The notes under the pieces are model-generated. The model saw only the letters and a list, made by a program, of their open reading frames with translations, was not told the origin of the DNA and ran no database searches. A stretch of 64,000 bases of DNA from Lentzea terrae (GTDB lineage Bacteria; Actinomycetota; Actinomycetes; Mycobacteriales; Pseudonocardiaceae). The translations under genes and the position numbers were made by a program. Location: NCBI RefSeq assembly GCF_003265345.1, contig NZ_QFWW01000007.1, positions 394,036-458,035 on the forward strand, written 5' to 3'. Of this stretch, positions 50,814 through 59,030 are shown one piece after another (position 1 is the stretch's first letter; every line of letters starts with the position of its first letter).

Positions 50814-52336
50814 CAGGGCCTCCCCGCCCAGTCGGTGACCAGATCACCCAGCGTGGACAACGGCACCGCGCCGTTCTCCAGCACCAGGTCGTGGAACGCC
50901 TTGATGTCGAACCGCGCGCCCATCTTCGCCTCGGCCTCGCGGCGCACCCGCTGGATCTCCAAGCGCCCCACCATGTACGCGAGCGCCTGGCCCGGCGTCT
51001 CGATGTACCGGTCGACCTCGCCGTTGATCTCGGTGTCGTCCATCACGGTGTTCTCGCGCAGGTAGTCGACGGCCTGCTGCCGCGACCACCCGAACGCGTG
51101 CAGGCCGGTGTCGACCACGAGCCGACCGGCGCGCATCGCGTCGAGGCCGAGCATGCCGAGCCGTGCCTCGTCGGACGAGTACAGACCCATCTCGTCGGCC
51201 AAGCGCTCGGTGTAGAGGCCCCAGCCTTCGAGGTAGGAGTCGATGAACGCGAACTTGCGCAGGTTCGACAGCTCGGTCTCGGCGGCGATGGAGAGCTGGA
51301 AGTGGTGGCCGGGCGTCGCCTCGTGGAACGCCGTCACCTCGGACACCGTGCGGCTGCGTCCGGTGGCGTTCAACGGGTTCACGAAGTACGTGCCGGGACG
51401 GGAGCCGTCGAGCGCGGCGTCGACGTAGTACGCGAACGCGGCGCTCTCGCGGTCGACCTCCGGCACGAACCGGACCTCGCAGCGCGCTTTCGGCAGCCGG
51501 CCGAACCACTGAGGTGCCACGGCCTCGGCCCGCCCAACGGCCTCCACGGCGCTGACGAGCATGTCGTCCTCGTTGGCCCACAACAGATCCGTGCGCAACC
51601 GCCGGAAGATCTCCGGCACGTCGGTCGTGCCCCACACCCGCGAGCCGATCTCGGCGTACTCCTCGCGCAACCCGGCGATCAGGTCGAGCCCCAGCTGGTG
51701 CAGCTCGGCCGGGGTGTAGGACGCCGTCGTGTAGTCGCGGACCAGCTTGCGGTAGTTCTCCTCGCCCTCGGGCAACCAGCAGAGGCCGGCCTGCTCGTCG
51801 TCGCGTCCCGGCAGGCCGAGCAGGACCTCGCGGAACCGGGCGAACGACGGGCGCAGGTCCGCGTCGCCCTCCCACTCCTGCCTCGGCGAGGAGAGGAACC
51901 GTTCGACGTGGGCCGCCCCGCCCTGCGCGTGCCGGCGCAACGGCCTGCGGTCGGTGTTGAGCAGCCGTTCCGCCGCCTGGTCGAGGAAGTGCGGGATGAG
52001 GTGCAGCCGCTGGGAGAAGTCGGTCTGCGAAGCCATCCTGAGCAGAGCCGCGACCGGCGCGTTCAACCCGCGGGACACGCTGTGCTCGACGAGCCTGGCG
52101 TCGATGCTGGTGATGATCGAGGTCGCCTGGTGCCGGATCACGTCTTTCGCGACCGGCTCCTCGTCGCTCTCGTCGACGCGGCTCAGGATGTTTTCGAGCC
52201 GTGCGCGCAGGGCCTGCTGGCCGTCGACGCTGAGGTCTTCGAGCCGGTCGTCCCAGCCGGGTACGCCGACGACCGTGGCGAAAATCGGCGTCCAGTCCAT
52301 CATCGCCTGGAACGTCTCATCGGAGAGCGAGGTCAC
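50813..52336 (-). CDS. DUF885-family metallopeptidase-like protein, copy 2
   Basis: The 507-residue paralogue of the gene immediately downstream keeps the metal motif HEATPGHHFQL and EGWGLYTERLADEMGLY and shows high similarity over the full length. GTG 52336 (VTSLSDETF) has an excellent GGAGG site, and longer frames are shadow sequence. The copies are coupled through TGATG. The duplication is old enough to allow different peptide specificities. Peptide cleavage is inferred from the family pattern, not shown. Confidence 0.9.
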   Translation of the reverse strand: MTSLSDETFQAMMDWTPIFATVVGVPGWDDRLEDLSVDGQQALRARLENILSRVDESDEEPVAKDVIRHQATSIITSIDARLVEHSVSRGLNAPVAALLRMASQTDFSQRLHLIPHFLDQAAERLLNTDRRPLRRHAQGGAAHVERFLSSPRQEWEGDADLRPSFARFREVLLGLPGRDDEQAGLCWLPEGEENYRKLVRDYTTASYTPAELHQLGLDLIAGLREEYAEIGSRVWGTTDVPEIFRRLRTDLLWANEDDMLVSAVEAVGRAEAVAPQWFGRLPKARCEVRFVPEVDRESAAFAYYVDAALDGSRPGTYFVNPLNATGRSRTVSEVTAFHEATPGHHFQLSIAAETELSNLRKFAFIDSYLEGWGLYTERLADEMGLYSSDEARLGMLGLDAMRAGRLVVDTGLHAFGWSRQQAVDYLRENTVMDDTEINGEVDRYIETPGQALAYMVGRLEIQRVRREAEAKMGARFDIKAFHDLVLENGAVPLSTLGDLVTDWAGRP

Positions 52337-52346
52337 ACCCTCCTTC

Positions 52347-53393
52347 TTAGCTGCGCTTGAAGCGCTCCGCCAAGGAATTGACCACATCGGTGAGCTCGTC
52401 GTGGAGCCTTCGCACGACGTCGGCGGCCGGTTCCGCGGTCGCCAGCGCGTACGTGGTGCCCGCCCAGAGCGACATGACCTCCAGCTCACCGGTCGCGCGC
52501 ACCGGCTTGGTGAGGTGGTGCACGTTCGGGTACGCGGCGGGCGCGTGCGGGCTGTTCTCGATCAGGAACCGGTTCACCAGCCCACGGGCGGGCCGTCCGC
52601 TGAACGCCCGCGTCAACGCCGTCCTGCGCGCACCTTCCGCGAGCGCTTCCCGGTGCGCCGCAGCGGTTCCGGCCTCCGGGCAACCGAGGAACGCGGTGCC
52701 GAGCTGAGCCGCGACCGCCCCCGCCGCCAGCACCGCGGCCACGTCCGCCCCGTTCATCAGCCCGCCGGTCGCGATCACCGGCAGGTCGACGGCGCTGCGC
52801 ACGAGCGTCAACGCCGCCAGCGTCCCGTACAGCTCGCCGCCGCCGGGCGAAATTCCGTCGTCGGTGAACGTGCCGCGGTGGGCGCCGGCGTCGGCACCCT
52901 GCACGCACAGCACGTCCGCACCGATCTGCTGCGCCTGCCGAGCCTCACTCGGTGTGGTGACCGTCACGACGATCGTGGTCCCGGTCGCCTTCAGCCGCTG
53001 CACGTCGTCCGCGTCGGGCAGCCCGAACGTGAACGACACCACCGGCACCCGCAACGCCAGCACCAGCTCGAGCTTGGCCGCGTAGTTGTCGTCGTCCCAG
53101 CGCGGGTCGCCGGGCACCGCCCCGAGCTTCTGCGCGCACGCCGTGACGCGGTCCACGTAGGACGAGATGTCGGCGGTCGGCCGCGTGCCCGGCACGAACA
53201 GGTTGACCCCGAACGGCTTGCCGGTGAGCTGGCTCGTCTGGGTGATCTTCTCCGCGAGCTGCTCGACGGTGATGTAGCCGGCCGCGAGGAACCCGAACCC
53301 GCCTGCCTCGCTCACGGCGGCGACCAGTTCGGGGGTGGACGCGCCGCCTGCCATGGGCGCGGCGATCACGGGCACGGCGAGCGTGTGGAACAT
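52347..53393 (-). CDS. Nitronate monooxygenase / 2-nitropropane dioxygenase-like flavoprotein
   Basis: The 348-residue TIM-barrel flavoprotein carries VPVIAAPMAGGASTPELVAAVSEAGGFGFLAAG at the N-terminus. It then has VLCVQGADAGAHRGTF (FMN phosphate region and catalytic His) near residue 180, DLPVIATGGLMNGADVAAVLAAGA and QLGTAFLGCPEAG. It oxidises nitronates with oxygen, detoxifying propionate-3-nitronate. ATG 53393 (MFHTLAVPVI) is the family-type start. The gene is 10 bases upstream of the DUF885 pair and may share its message. Confidence 0.93.
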   Translation of the reverse strand: MFHTLAVPVIAAPMAGGASTPELVAAVSEAGGFGFLAAGYITVEQLAEKITQTSQLTGKPFGVNLFVPGTRPTADISSYVDRVTACAQKLGAVPGDPRWDDDNYAAKLELVLALRVPVVSFTFGLPDADDVQRLKATGTTIVVTVTTPSEARQAQQIGADVLCVQGADAGAHRGTFTDDGISPGGGELYGTLAALTLVRSAVDLPVIATGGLMNGADVAAVLAAGAVAAQLGTAFLGCPEAGTAAAHREALAEGARRTALTRAFSGRPARGLVNRFLIENSPHAPAAYPNVHHLTKPVRATGELEVMSLWAGTTYALATAEPAADVVRRLHDELTDVVNSLAERFKRS

Positions 53394-53530
53394 GAGCACA
53401 ACCTAGTTGGACCGGCCGGTGGATGCCCGGTGAAGCAGCTGTGTCCTTGATGACGCAACGGCATTCGGACGAACACTGCCTGAACTGTGTCGTTCACTTT
53501 CCGGCCACGCTGGTAGGCCAAGGTGTCGGG

Positions 53531-54202
53531 GTGAAGCGTCGTGTTTATGTCGTGGTCCTCGACGGATTGCGGTCTGCGGAGGTCAGCGAGGCGCTGACCC
53601 CCAACCTCCTGACCCTGCTCGACGAGGGAACCCGCTGTCCGCCGGTGACCGTGCCCGACCTCATGACGTCGGTGCTGGAACTGGGTTTCCAGGTGGTCCT
53701 GCCCGACCCGGCACGCCCGGCGGACGCGTTCACGTCGCACGCCCTGCACACCCTGATCGACGAAACCGATCCCGGCCTGGTGTTCGCGAAGTTCGGCGAC
53801 TGCGACCCACCACTGGGATTCGTCCGCTCGCTGGCCGTGCGCACCGCGGACGAACAGGTGGGCAAGCTCGTGCGCCATCTCAAGGCGACCGGGCGCTGGG
53901 ACCAGTCGGTGCTGGTGGTCGTCGCCGGTGGGTGCGCCGCGGTGTCGTTGCAGCGCCACATCGACGCGGACTCGTTGCTGCGCGGCAAAGTCGTCGTCGC
54001 GCGGAACGAGCTCCGCTGGACCGGGCCCGCCTCCGAGCGCGCGGTGGCGTTGCGGCACCTGGAATCCGTGGTCAGCAGGGTGCCCGGTCCGGCGGCACCG
54101 GTGCCGCTGCTCGTGGCGGGCGGGGTGTCCACTGTGGAGGCCGACCCGACGGTGGAGAGGCTGTTCGGCCTCCCCATGCCGCCGGGTGGTTCCATCATCT
54201 AG
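53531..54202 (+). CDS. Degenerate alkaline-phosphatase-superfamily-like protein
   Basis: From GTG 53531 the 223-residue product opens VKRRVYVVVLDGLRSAEVSEALTPNLLTLLDEG-type sequence, resembling the first metal-ligand strand (VVLDGLR) of alkaline phosphatase-superfamily phosphodiesterases, and later VFAKFGDCDPP and LVRHLKATGRWDQSVLVVVAGG. The nucleophile-bearing segment after the first strand is shortened and the DH metal pair expected in the last strand is replaced by AGGC. Catalysis is therefore doubtful. Longer starts at 53423 are possible. It converges with the chitinase gene, overlapping by 4 bases. Confidence 0.6.
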   Translation: MKRRVYVVVLDGLRSAEVSEALTPNLLTLLDEGTRCPPVTVPDLMTSVLELGFQVVLPDPARPADAFTSHALHTLIDETDPGLVFAKFGDCDPPLGFVRSLAVRTADEQVGKLVRHLKATGRWDQSVLVVVAGGCAAVSLQRHIDADSLLRGKVVVARNELRWTGPASERAVALRHLESVVSRVPGPAAPVPLLVAGGVSTVEADPTVERLFGLPMPPGGSII

Positions 54203-55680
54203 GGCAGGGAGTCCAGATGAGGGGCGACCGTGTTGGCGAACTGCCAGTTGTTCGACGCGTCCCAGTTGATCGACCACGTCATGGCGCCGCGGATCGACGG
54301 CCAGGTCGTGCTCGGCTTGAACGTCCCGCAGTTGGTGCCGCGGGCGAGGCAGCTGAGCGCGTTGTTGACGTTGCTCGGCGACTGGTAGCCGCCGCCGGCT
54401 CCGGACGGTGACGCGGGCAGGCCGAGGCCGACCTGGTCCGGACGCAGGCCGTTCTGCAGCTGGATGCACGCGAGCGCGGTCAGGAAGTTGACCGTGCCCT
54501 GGCCGTAGACCTGCTGGTCGCAGCCGAGCATCGTGCCGGAGTTGTAGTACTGCATGTTGACGATGGTGAGGATGTCCTTGATCGACAACGCCAGCTTGAA
54601 GTACTCGGCGCCCGTGTTCTGCATGTCGATCGTCTGCGGCGCCATCGTGATCACGGTGCCGCCACCGGCGTGGATGCTGCGCAGCGCCTGGGCCATGTAG
54701 GTGGCGTTGACGCCGTTCTCGAGGTCGATGTCGACGCCGTTGAAGCCGTAGGTGGAGATCAACGACTTGATGCTGTTGGCGAAGTTGGTCGCCGCGGTGG
54801 GGTTGTCGACGCGGATCGTGCCGAGCTCACCGCCGACGGAGATGATCACCTTCTGGCCGCGGTTCTGCAGGGTCCTGATGTCGGCGCGGAACTGCGCGTC
54901 GGTGTACCCGCCGAGCTGGCTGCTCAGGCCGGAGTCCAGGTTGAACGCGACCGCGCCGGGCGTTGCAGTCGCGTCGGCGAACGCCACCGCCACGATGTCG
55001 TAGGTGGTGGGGACGTCAGCAAGCCGCAGAGCGCGCGCACCGTTGTAGAAGTTCTGCCAGTAGCCCGTCAGGACGTGCTTGGGCAGACCGGTGTTCGGCG
55101 GGTTTCCAGTGGTGGTCGTCGTGGTCGTAGTAGTTGTGGTGGTCGTCGTGGTCGTAGTAGTTGTGGTGGTCGTGCTCGTCGTCGTCGGCGGCGTGCCGGG
55201 GCCGTCGAGGTTGAAGTCGTCGGCGTAGTAGGCGGGCTGGCCGTACCAGCCGTGCACGTAGATCGTGACGCTGGTGGCGCTGCCGCTGGTGAAGTCGATG
55301 CTGAGCTGCTGGAAACCGTTCGTGCCCGGCGTCCAGGTCTGCTTCTCCACACCGCCGGTGACACCGAGGTAGACGTAGCTGCCCTGCACCCACGCGCTCA
55401 GCTTGTACGCCGTGTTCGGTTGCACCGTCACGGTTTGCTGGCAACGCGCGTTGCTCTGCCCGGCCGGCGCGCCCTGCAGGGCGTAGCTGCCGGTGCGCTT
55501 GGTGCTCGTGGTGGCGCTGGTGCCCTCAGTGCAGGTCCAGCCGCTGAGGTTGCCGGCCTCGAAGCCGCTGTTGGCCGCGAGGTTCGCGGCGACGGCGCTG
55601 CCGTTGATCACCAACACCAGACCGGCGCAGGCGAACAGCGCGGCCAGCAGCGCTATCGCTGCTCGTCTGGTCTTGGACAT
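54199..55680 (-). CDS. Secreted GH18 chitinase with N-terminal carbohydrate-binding module
   Basis: The 493-residue protein has a signal peptide (about 1-31), then a beta-sandwich carbohydrate-binding module (NLAANSGFEAGNLSGWTC to DDFNLDGPG, about 33-160). A long Thr linker (about 165-192) and a GH18 domain follow (VLTGYWQNFYNG from about 204). The GH18 active-site strand is FNGVDIDLE, with the catalytic Glu near residue 322, after SVGGE. Near the end GAMTWSINWD supplies the conserved Trp. It hydrolyses chitin outside the cell. A DasR-like palindrome lies about 52 bases upstream. Confidence 0.95.
   Translation of the reverse strand: MSKTRRAAIALLAALFACAGLVLVINGSAVAANLAANSGFEAGNLSGWTCTEGTSATTSTKRTGSYALQGAPAGQSNARCQQTVTVQPNTAYKLSAWVQGSYVYLGVTGGVEKQTWTPGTNGFQQLSIDFTSGSATSVTIYVHGWYGQPAYYADDFNLDGPGTPPTTTSTTTTTTTTTTTTTTTTTTTTTTGNPPNTGLPKHVLTGYWQNFYNGARALRLADVPTTYDIVAVAFADATATPGAVAFNLDSGLSSQLGGYTDAQFRADIRTLQNRGQKVIISVGGELGTIRVDNPTAATNFANSIKSLISTYGFNGVDIDLENGVNATYMAQALRSIHAGGGTVITMAPQTIDMQNTGAEYFKLALSIKDILTIVNMQYYNSGTMLGCDQQVYGQGTVNFLTALACIQLQNGLRPDQVGLGLPASPSGAGGGYQSPSNVNNALSCLARGTNCGTFKPSTTWPSIRGAMTWSINWDASNNWQFANTVAPHLDSLP
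55111..55164. repeat. Two exact 27-bp tandem repeats encoding the Thr linker of the chitinase
   Basis: A 27-bp unit (55111-55137) is repeated exactly at 55138-55164 and followed by a degraded third unit to about 55190. Each unit encodes nine residues, all threonine, on the minus strand. Slippage-prone repeats like this let linker length vary between strains. Confidence 0.85.
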
Positions 55681-55731
55681 GGTCCACCTCCACACATCAT
55701 GCGGCGGCCATGCTGTGAGTTGGACTAAAAA

Positions 55732-55745
55732 TGGACTAGACCACT
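55732..55745. promoter_or_regulatory. DasR-like operator (dre) upstream of the chitinase
   Basis: TGGACTAGACCACT on the plus strand differs by one base from the streptomycete dre core TGGTCTAGACCA, the site of the GlcNAc-responsive GntR regulator DasR. It is 52 bases before the chitinase start. A second TGGACTA copy at 55721-55727 resembles the direct repeats seen before Streptomyces chitinase genes. Matching is from memory of the consensus. Nothing else recognisable is seen in 55681-55720 or 55746-55858. Confidence 0.6.
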
Positions 55746-55875
55746 GTGCCTGGTCAAGCGTTGCGCTGGTCATCGGATGTATTTGGGGTGTGGCCGTGCC
55801 GACCTGACAAAGATGCACCGAGCCGACGTTCGCGATACGGCGCACAATCGGTGTCCGTGCGGGTAGGAGGACGCC

Positions 55876-57030
55876 ATGAGTGTTCGCCGGCTGGAAAACA
55901 TTCCAGGGTTCAACATCGATCGCGTGGCCGCCGCTGCCGGTGACGACCCCGACGTGCTGCGTCTCGAGAACCTCGACACCGACATCCCGCCGCCCGCTGC
56001 CGCGCTCGACGCGACGAGGGCGGCGATCGGTGAGGACGACGCCAACAGCTGGCTGCCGTTCACCGGCCGCGACGACCTCAAGGATGCCGTGGCCGCCTTC
56101 ATCGAGCGTCGGGGCGGGCCGCGCTACGACGGCAGGCGAGAGATCGTCATCACCTCGGGTGAGGGCGATGCCTTGCTCGATGCGCTCTTCTGCCTGACAG
56201 ATCCGGGCGACGAGGTCGTCCTCACCGATCCGACGTACGCGGGCATGCTCAACAGAGTCCGCCTCGTCGGCGCCGTTCCCCGGTTGGCCCCGCTGCGCGT
56301 CGTGAACGGCGAGTGGCGGCTCGACCTCGATCTCCTTCGCGCGGCGGTCGGCGATCGCACCAGGGTCGTCTTCGTCAACAACCCGTCGTTCCCGAGCGGC
56401 TGGGTCGCGAGCGACGAGGAGTGGGACGCGATCGCGGCACTCTGCCGCTCGCACGACCTGTGGCTGCTCTACTGGGCCGACTTCGAGAGTGTCCTGTTCG
56501 ACGGCCGTCCGCTCCGGCACCCCGCCGCCCTTCCCGGCATGCGGGACCGCACTGTCACGGTCGGGTCAGCCTTGGAGAAACGCATGATCGGCTGGCGGGT
56601 CGGCTGGGTGGTGTCACCCGGCGACCTCGTCAACGACGTCTCCCGCGTGCACATCTACAACGGCCTGGTGGCGAGTGGCTTCGCACAGATCGGCGTCCGT
56701 GTCGCGCTCGACGAACCCGACTCCGGCCAAGCGGCCGCGAACGCGGAGTGGGAGCGCAGGCGCGACGAGACCGTGCGTCAGCTCAGCGGATTGCCCGTGG
56801 TCAGCGCGGCGGGCGGATGGTCGTTGCTGCTCGACACCGCGGCCATGGGCATCGACTGCGCCGACCTGTCCGAACGGTTGCTGAAGGAGCAGGTGGCGGC
56901 GACGCCGATCCGCGGCTGGGGCGGCGAGGTCGCCGATCGGCACATCCGGTTCGTGTTCAGCAACGAACCCGTGGAACGGATCGCGTTGCTGGGTGAACGG
57001 CTGCGGCGGGCCGTCGGCGAGAACGGCTGA
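55876..57030 (+). CDS. Fold-type I PLP-dependent aminotransferase
   Basis: The 384-residue protein resembles class I/II aminotransferases: the GRDDLKDAVAAFIERR segment, EIVITSGEGDALLDALFCLTDPGDEVVLTDPTYAG, VVFVNNPSFPSGW and the PLP-lysine region TVGSALEKRMIGWRVGWVV, where the Lys is in EKR. The usual DExY segment reads ADFESVLFDG, so the Tyr that contacts the cofactor is changed. It probably transfers amino groups among 2-oxo acids, but substrate is open. A strong AGGAGG precedes ATG 55876. Confidence 0.88.
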   Translation: MSVRRLENIPGFNIDRVAAAAGDDPDVLRLENLDTDIPPPAAALDATRAAIGEDDANSWLPFTGRDDLKDAVAAFIERRGGPRYDGRREIVITSGEGDALLDALFCLTDPGDEVVLTDPTYAGMLNRVRLVGAVPRLAPLRVVNGEWRLDLDLLRAAVGDRTRVVFVNNPSFPSGWVASDEEWDAIAALCRSHDLWLLYWADFESVLFDGRPLRHPAALPGMRDRTVTVGSALEKRMIGWRVGWVVSPGDLVNDVSRVHIYNGLVASGFAQIGVRVALDEPDSGQAAANAEWERRRDETVRQLSGLPVVSAAGGWSLLLDTAAMGIDCADLSERLLKEQVAATPIRGWGGEVADRHIRFVFSNEPVERIALLGERLRRAVGENG

Positions 57031-57034
57031 CGGA

Positions 57035-57496
57035 ATGGTCGGTCACGCCACTAACTTGAAGCGCGTGTTCACCCTCTCCGATGCCATCGCGATCGCCACC
57101 TCCGCCCACGACGGCCAGGTCGACAAATCCGGCCGTCCCTACATCGGGCACCCGCTGCGGGTGATGAAGTCGGTCGAGGGTGAACACGCGCAGATGGCCG
57201 CCGTACTGCACGACGTCATCGAGGACACCCCTGTGACAGCAGCGGATCTAACGGCCCGTGGGTGTCCGTCGAACGTTGTCGACGCCGTCGTCGCGCTGTC
57301 CCACCTGCCCGGCGAGCCGCAGGAGGACTACCTGCGCCGGGTCGCCGCGAACCCGTTGGCGGTGACCGTGAAGCGCGCGGACATCGCCGACAACCTCTCC
57401 CCCGCCCGGATGGCTCGCCTGGACGACGCGACACGGGCTCGGCTGGAGATCAAGTACGCCACCGCGCTGAGGTTGCTCGATCAGTTCGTGAGCTAA
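57035..57496 (+). CDS. HD-domain protein, small alarmone hydrolase-like
   Basis: The 153-residue protein has the HD hydrolase pattern of the RelA/SpoT hydrolase half: ATSAHDGQVDKSGRPYIGHPLRV (first His and HP), AAVLHDVIEDTPV (HD, ED) and VKRADIADNLSPARM (metal Asp). There is no synthetase or TGS domain, so it resembles Mesh1-type enzymes that cleave (p)ppGpp. Whether it acts on ppGpp or another nucleotide is not known. ATG 57035 is used; GTG 57065 is a credible shorter start. It lies 4 bases after the aminotransferase. Confidence 0.82.
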   Translation: MVGHATNLKRVFTLSDAIAIATSAHDGQVDKSGRPYIGHPLRVMKSVEGEHAQMAAVLHDVIEDTPVTAADLTARGCPSNVVDAVVALSHLPGEPQEDYLRRVAANPLAVTVKRADIADNLSPARMARLDDATRARLEIKYATALRLLDQFVS

Positions 57497-57570
57497 CTAA
57501 CCTTCTTCATCGGTACAGGTCATCTGAACAGGGTGTATTATCGAAACGTAACCAAGATTGGAAGGACAAG

Positions 57571-57798
57571 ATGACCCGCCACGACCTGTCCGTGAAGTCC
57601 CTGCGCTCGAGCCTGGCCTCCCGCCGCGCGGCTCGTTTGAAGCGTCAGAGCCTGGAGCGGCAGTTGGCCAGCTACACCTCCGAGAGCGACCGGATCGAGC
57701 TGGACGCCATCCTCTCCCGCCACAGCGCCGAGGAGACGACCGAGCTCCGTTCGATCATCAACCGCCAGGCGATGGACCGCCTCCTGCGTTCCGCCTGA
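57571..57798 (+). CDS. Small basic helical protein, unknown function
   Basis: The 75-residue protein is highly charged and helical (LRSSLASRRAARLKRQSLERQLASYTSESDRIELDAILSRH-type segments), with alternating Arg and Glu and no cysteines. GAAGGA lies 6 bases before ATG 57571. A -10-like TATTAT (57536-57541) stands out in the AT-richer gap upstream, so it probably has its own promoter. A strong intrinsic terminator closes the gene at 57813. No DNA-binding motif is assigned. Confidence 0.8.
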   Translation: MTRHDLSVKSLRSSLASRRAARLKRQSLERQLASYTSESDRIELDAILSRHSAEETTELRSIINRQAMDRLLRSA

Positions 57799-57812
57799 TC
57801 GGTTCACGTGTG

Positions 57813-57847
57813 GGCCACCCCGGCAATGGTGCCGAGGGTGGCCTTTT
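57813..57847. terminator. Intrinsic terminator
   Basis: GGCCACCC (57813-57820) pairs perfectly with GGGTGGCC (57836-57843), with an inner CGGCA/TGCCG stem and an ATGG loop, followed by TTTT at 57844-57847. It ends the small helical protein gene. The methyltransferase-like gene converges on it from the right, so it may serve both strands, with AAAA preceded by the stem on the other side less strong. Confidence 0.88.
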
Positions 57848-57853
57848 GCGTTT

Positions 57854-58342
57854 CTAGAAGAGGCGCTTCAACGTCAGCACGTTGTCCGCGCACGTCTCCA
57901 CGAACCCGCACGCACCGGTCTCCTCCCAGCGGACCACCTCGTTGGTGATGATGATCCAGTTGTCGAGGAGCTTGAGGCGGTCGAGGACGTTCTTCGTCGT
58001 CGGGAAGTCGCAGTCCAGGTATTCCGACCACGACGGGGTCTCGGCGTGGTCGATGATCACCAGGTAACCGCCTGGGGCAACGGACTCCGTGGCCCGCCGG
58101 AGCACGCGGCAGCTCGCCAGGCCCCGGTCGGCCGGCGAGTGCAGGAACCGGGCACTGATCAGGTCGAACTCACCGTCGGGGAACTTCTCCGGCAGATCCA
58201 GCCGCTCGACAACGGTCACCCACCACCCGCGCCCGGCCAGCCAGACGCCGTCACCACCCTCAGCACACCCGAGATCGAGTGCGCTGCCGGGTCTGAGTCG
58301 CTCGACTTCGCGCATCAGCAGCGGATTGGCCACGCCGAACAC
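57854..58342 (-). pseudogene. Truncated SAM methyltransferase paralogue (probable pseudogene)
   Basis: The 162-codon frame is a clear paralogue of the methyltransferase just upstream (ALDLGCAEGGDGVWLAGRGWWVTVVE, FDLISARFLHSPADRG, APGGYLVIIDHAETPSWSEY, FPTTKNVLDRLKLLDNWI, NVLTLKRLF). Two lesions are visible. About 23 residues after the GCAEGG loop are deleted, where the intact copy has its second Rossmann strand. Also, homology continues upstream as WSERTVFGVANPLL in frame to a TGA, while the only ATG there is out of frame. GTG 58342 is the sole start. Loss of methyl-donor contacts makes activity unlikely. Confidence 0.7.
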
Positions 58343-58381
58343 GGTCCGCTCGGACCAACCGCGATTGCAACAGTTGTTCCA

Positions 58382-58993
58382 TCACCAGAGGCGTTTGACG
58401 GTCAGAACGTTGTCCTTTCGGGACTCCTGCTGGCCATCCGGCCCTACCAGCGGCCGCTCCACCACCTCGTCGGTGACGACGATCCAGTTGTCGGCCAGCT
58501 TGAGGTGGTCGAGCACGTCCTTGGTCGTCGGGAAGTAGTAGTCCTGGTGCTCGGACCACGACGGCGCGCCCGCGTGGCCACCGATGATCAAGTAGCCGCC
58601 CGGCGCCACCGCGTCCGCAGCTCTGCGGAGGATGCTGTTCCGCTCCCCGTCCTCCTCGACGGGCGAGTGCAGGAACTGCGCGCTGACCAGGTCGTACAGC
58701 CCTTCGGGGAACGTCTCCTTGAGGTCGTGCCGCTCCACCGCGAACTCGACGCCCTCGTCGTAGGCGTGCTTCAACGCGCGGTCCAGCGCCACCTGCGACA
58801 CGTCCACGCCCAGCACGCGCCAGCCGCGCTTGGCCAGCCACACGGCGTCGCCGCCCTCGGCGCACCCGATGTCCAAAGCGCTCCCGGGCGTCAACCGCTC
58901 GGCTTCCCGCACCAGCAACGGGTTCGGCTTGCCGGACCACACCTGGTCCCGCTCCGAGTAGAAGGCTTCCCAGAACTCCTGCGCAGTCGTCAT
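58382..58993 (-). CDS. Class I SAM-dependent methyltransferase
   Basis: The 203-residue methyltransferase has the start MTTAQEFWEAFYSERDQVWSG, the methionine loop LDIGCAEGGDAVWLAKRGW, the acidic end of strand two in VLGVDVSQVALDRA, then LYDLVSAQFLHSP (motif III region) and APGGYLIIGGHAGAP. It transfers a methyl group from SAM to an unknown acceptor; the family includes SmtA/TehB-like enzymes. Its stop touches the truncated paralogue's upstream ATG. It is 38 bases from the LysR gene, which might regulate it. Confidence 0.9.
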   Translation of the reverse strand: MTTAQEFWEAFYSERDQVWSGKPNPLLVREAERLTPGSALDIGCAEGGDAVWLAKRGWRVLGVDVSQVALDRALKHAYDEGVEFAVERHDLKETFPEGLYDLVSAQFLHSPVEEDGERNSILRRAADAVAPGGYLIIGGHAGAPSWSEHQDYYFPTTKDVLDHLKLADNWIVVTDEVVERPLVGPDGQQESRKDNVLTVKRLW

Positions 58994-59030
58994 GTCTCCA
59001 AGATGCGCGCAGTCGTGCCGGATCAGCAAC

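Noticed and set aside
55777-55796. ATCGGATGTATTTGGGG upstream of the aminotransferase as an intergenic motif copy
   Set aside because: It has an extra T in the centre and no symmetry. A single weak match outside coding DNA is not enough.
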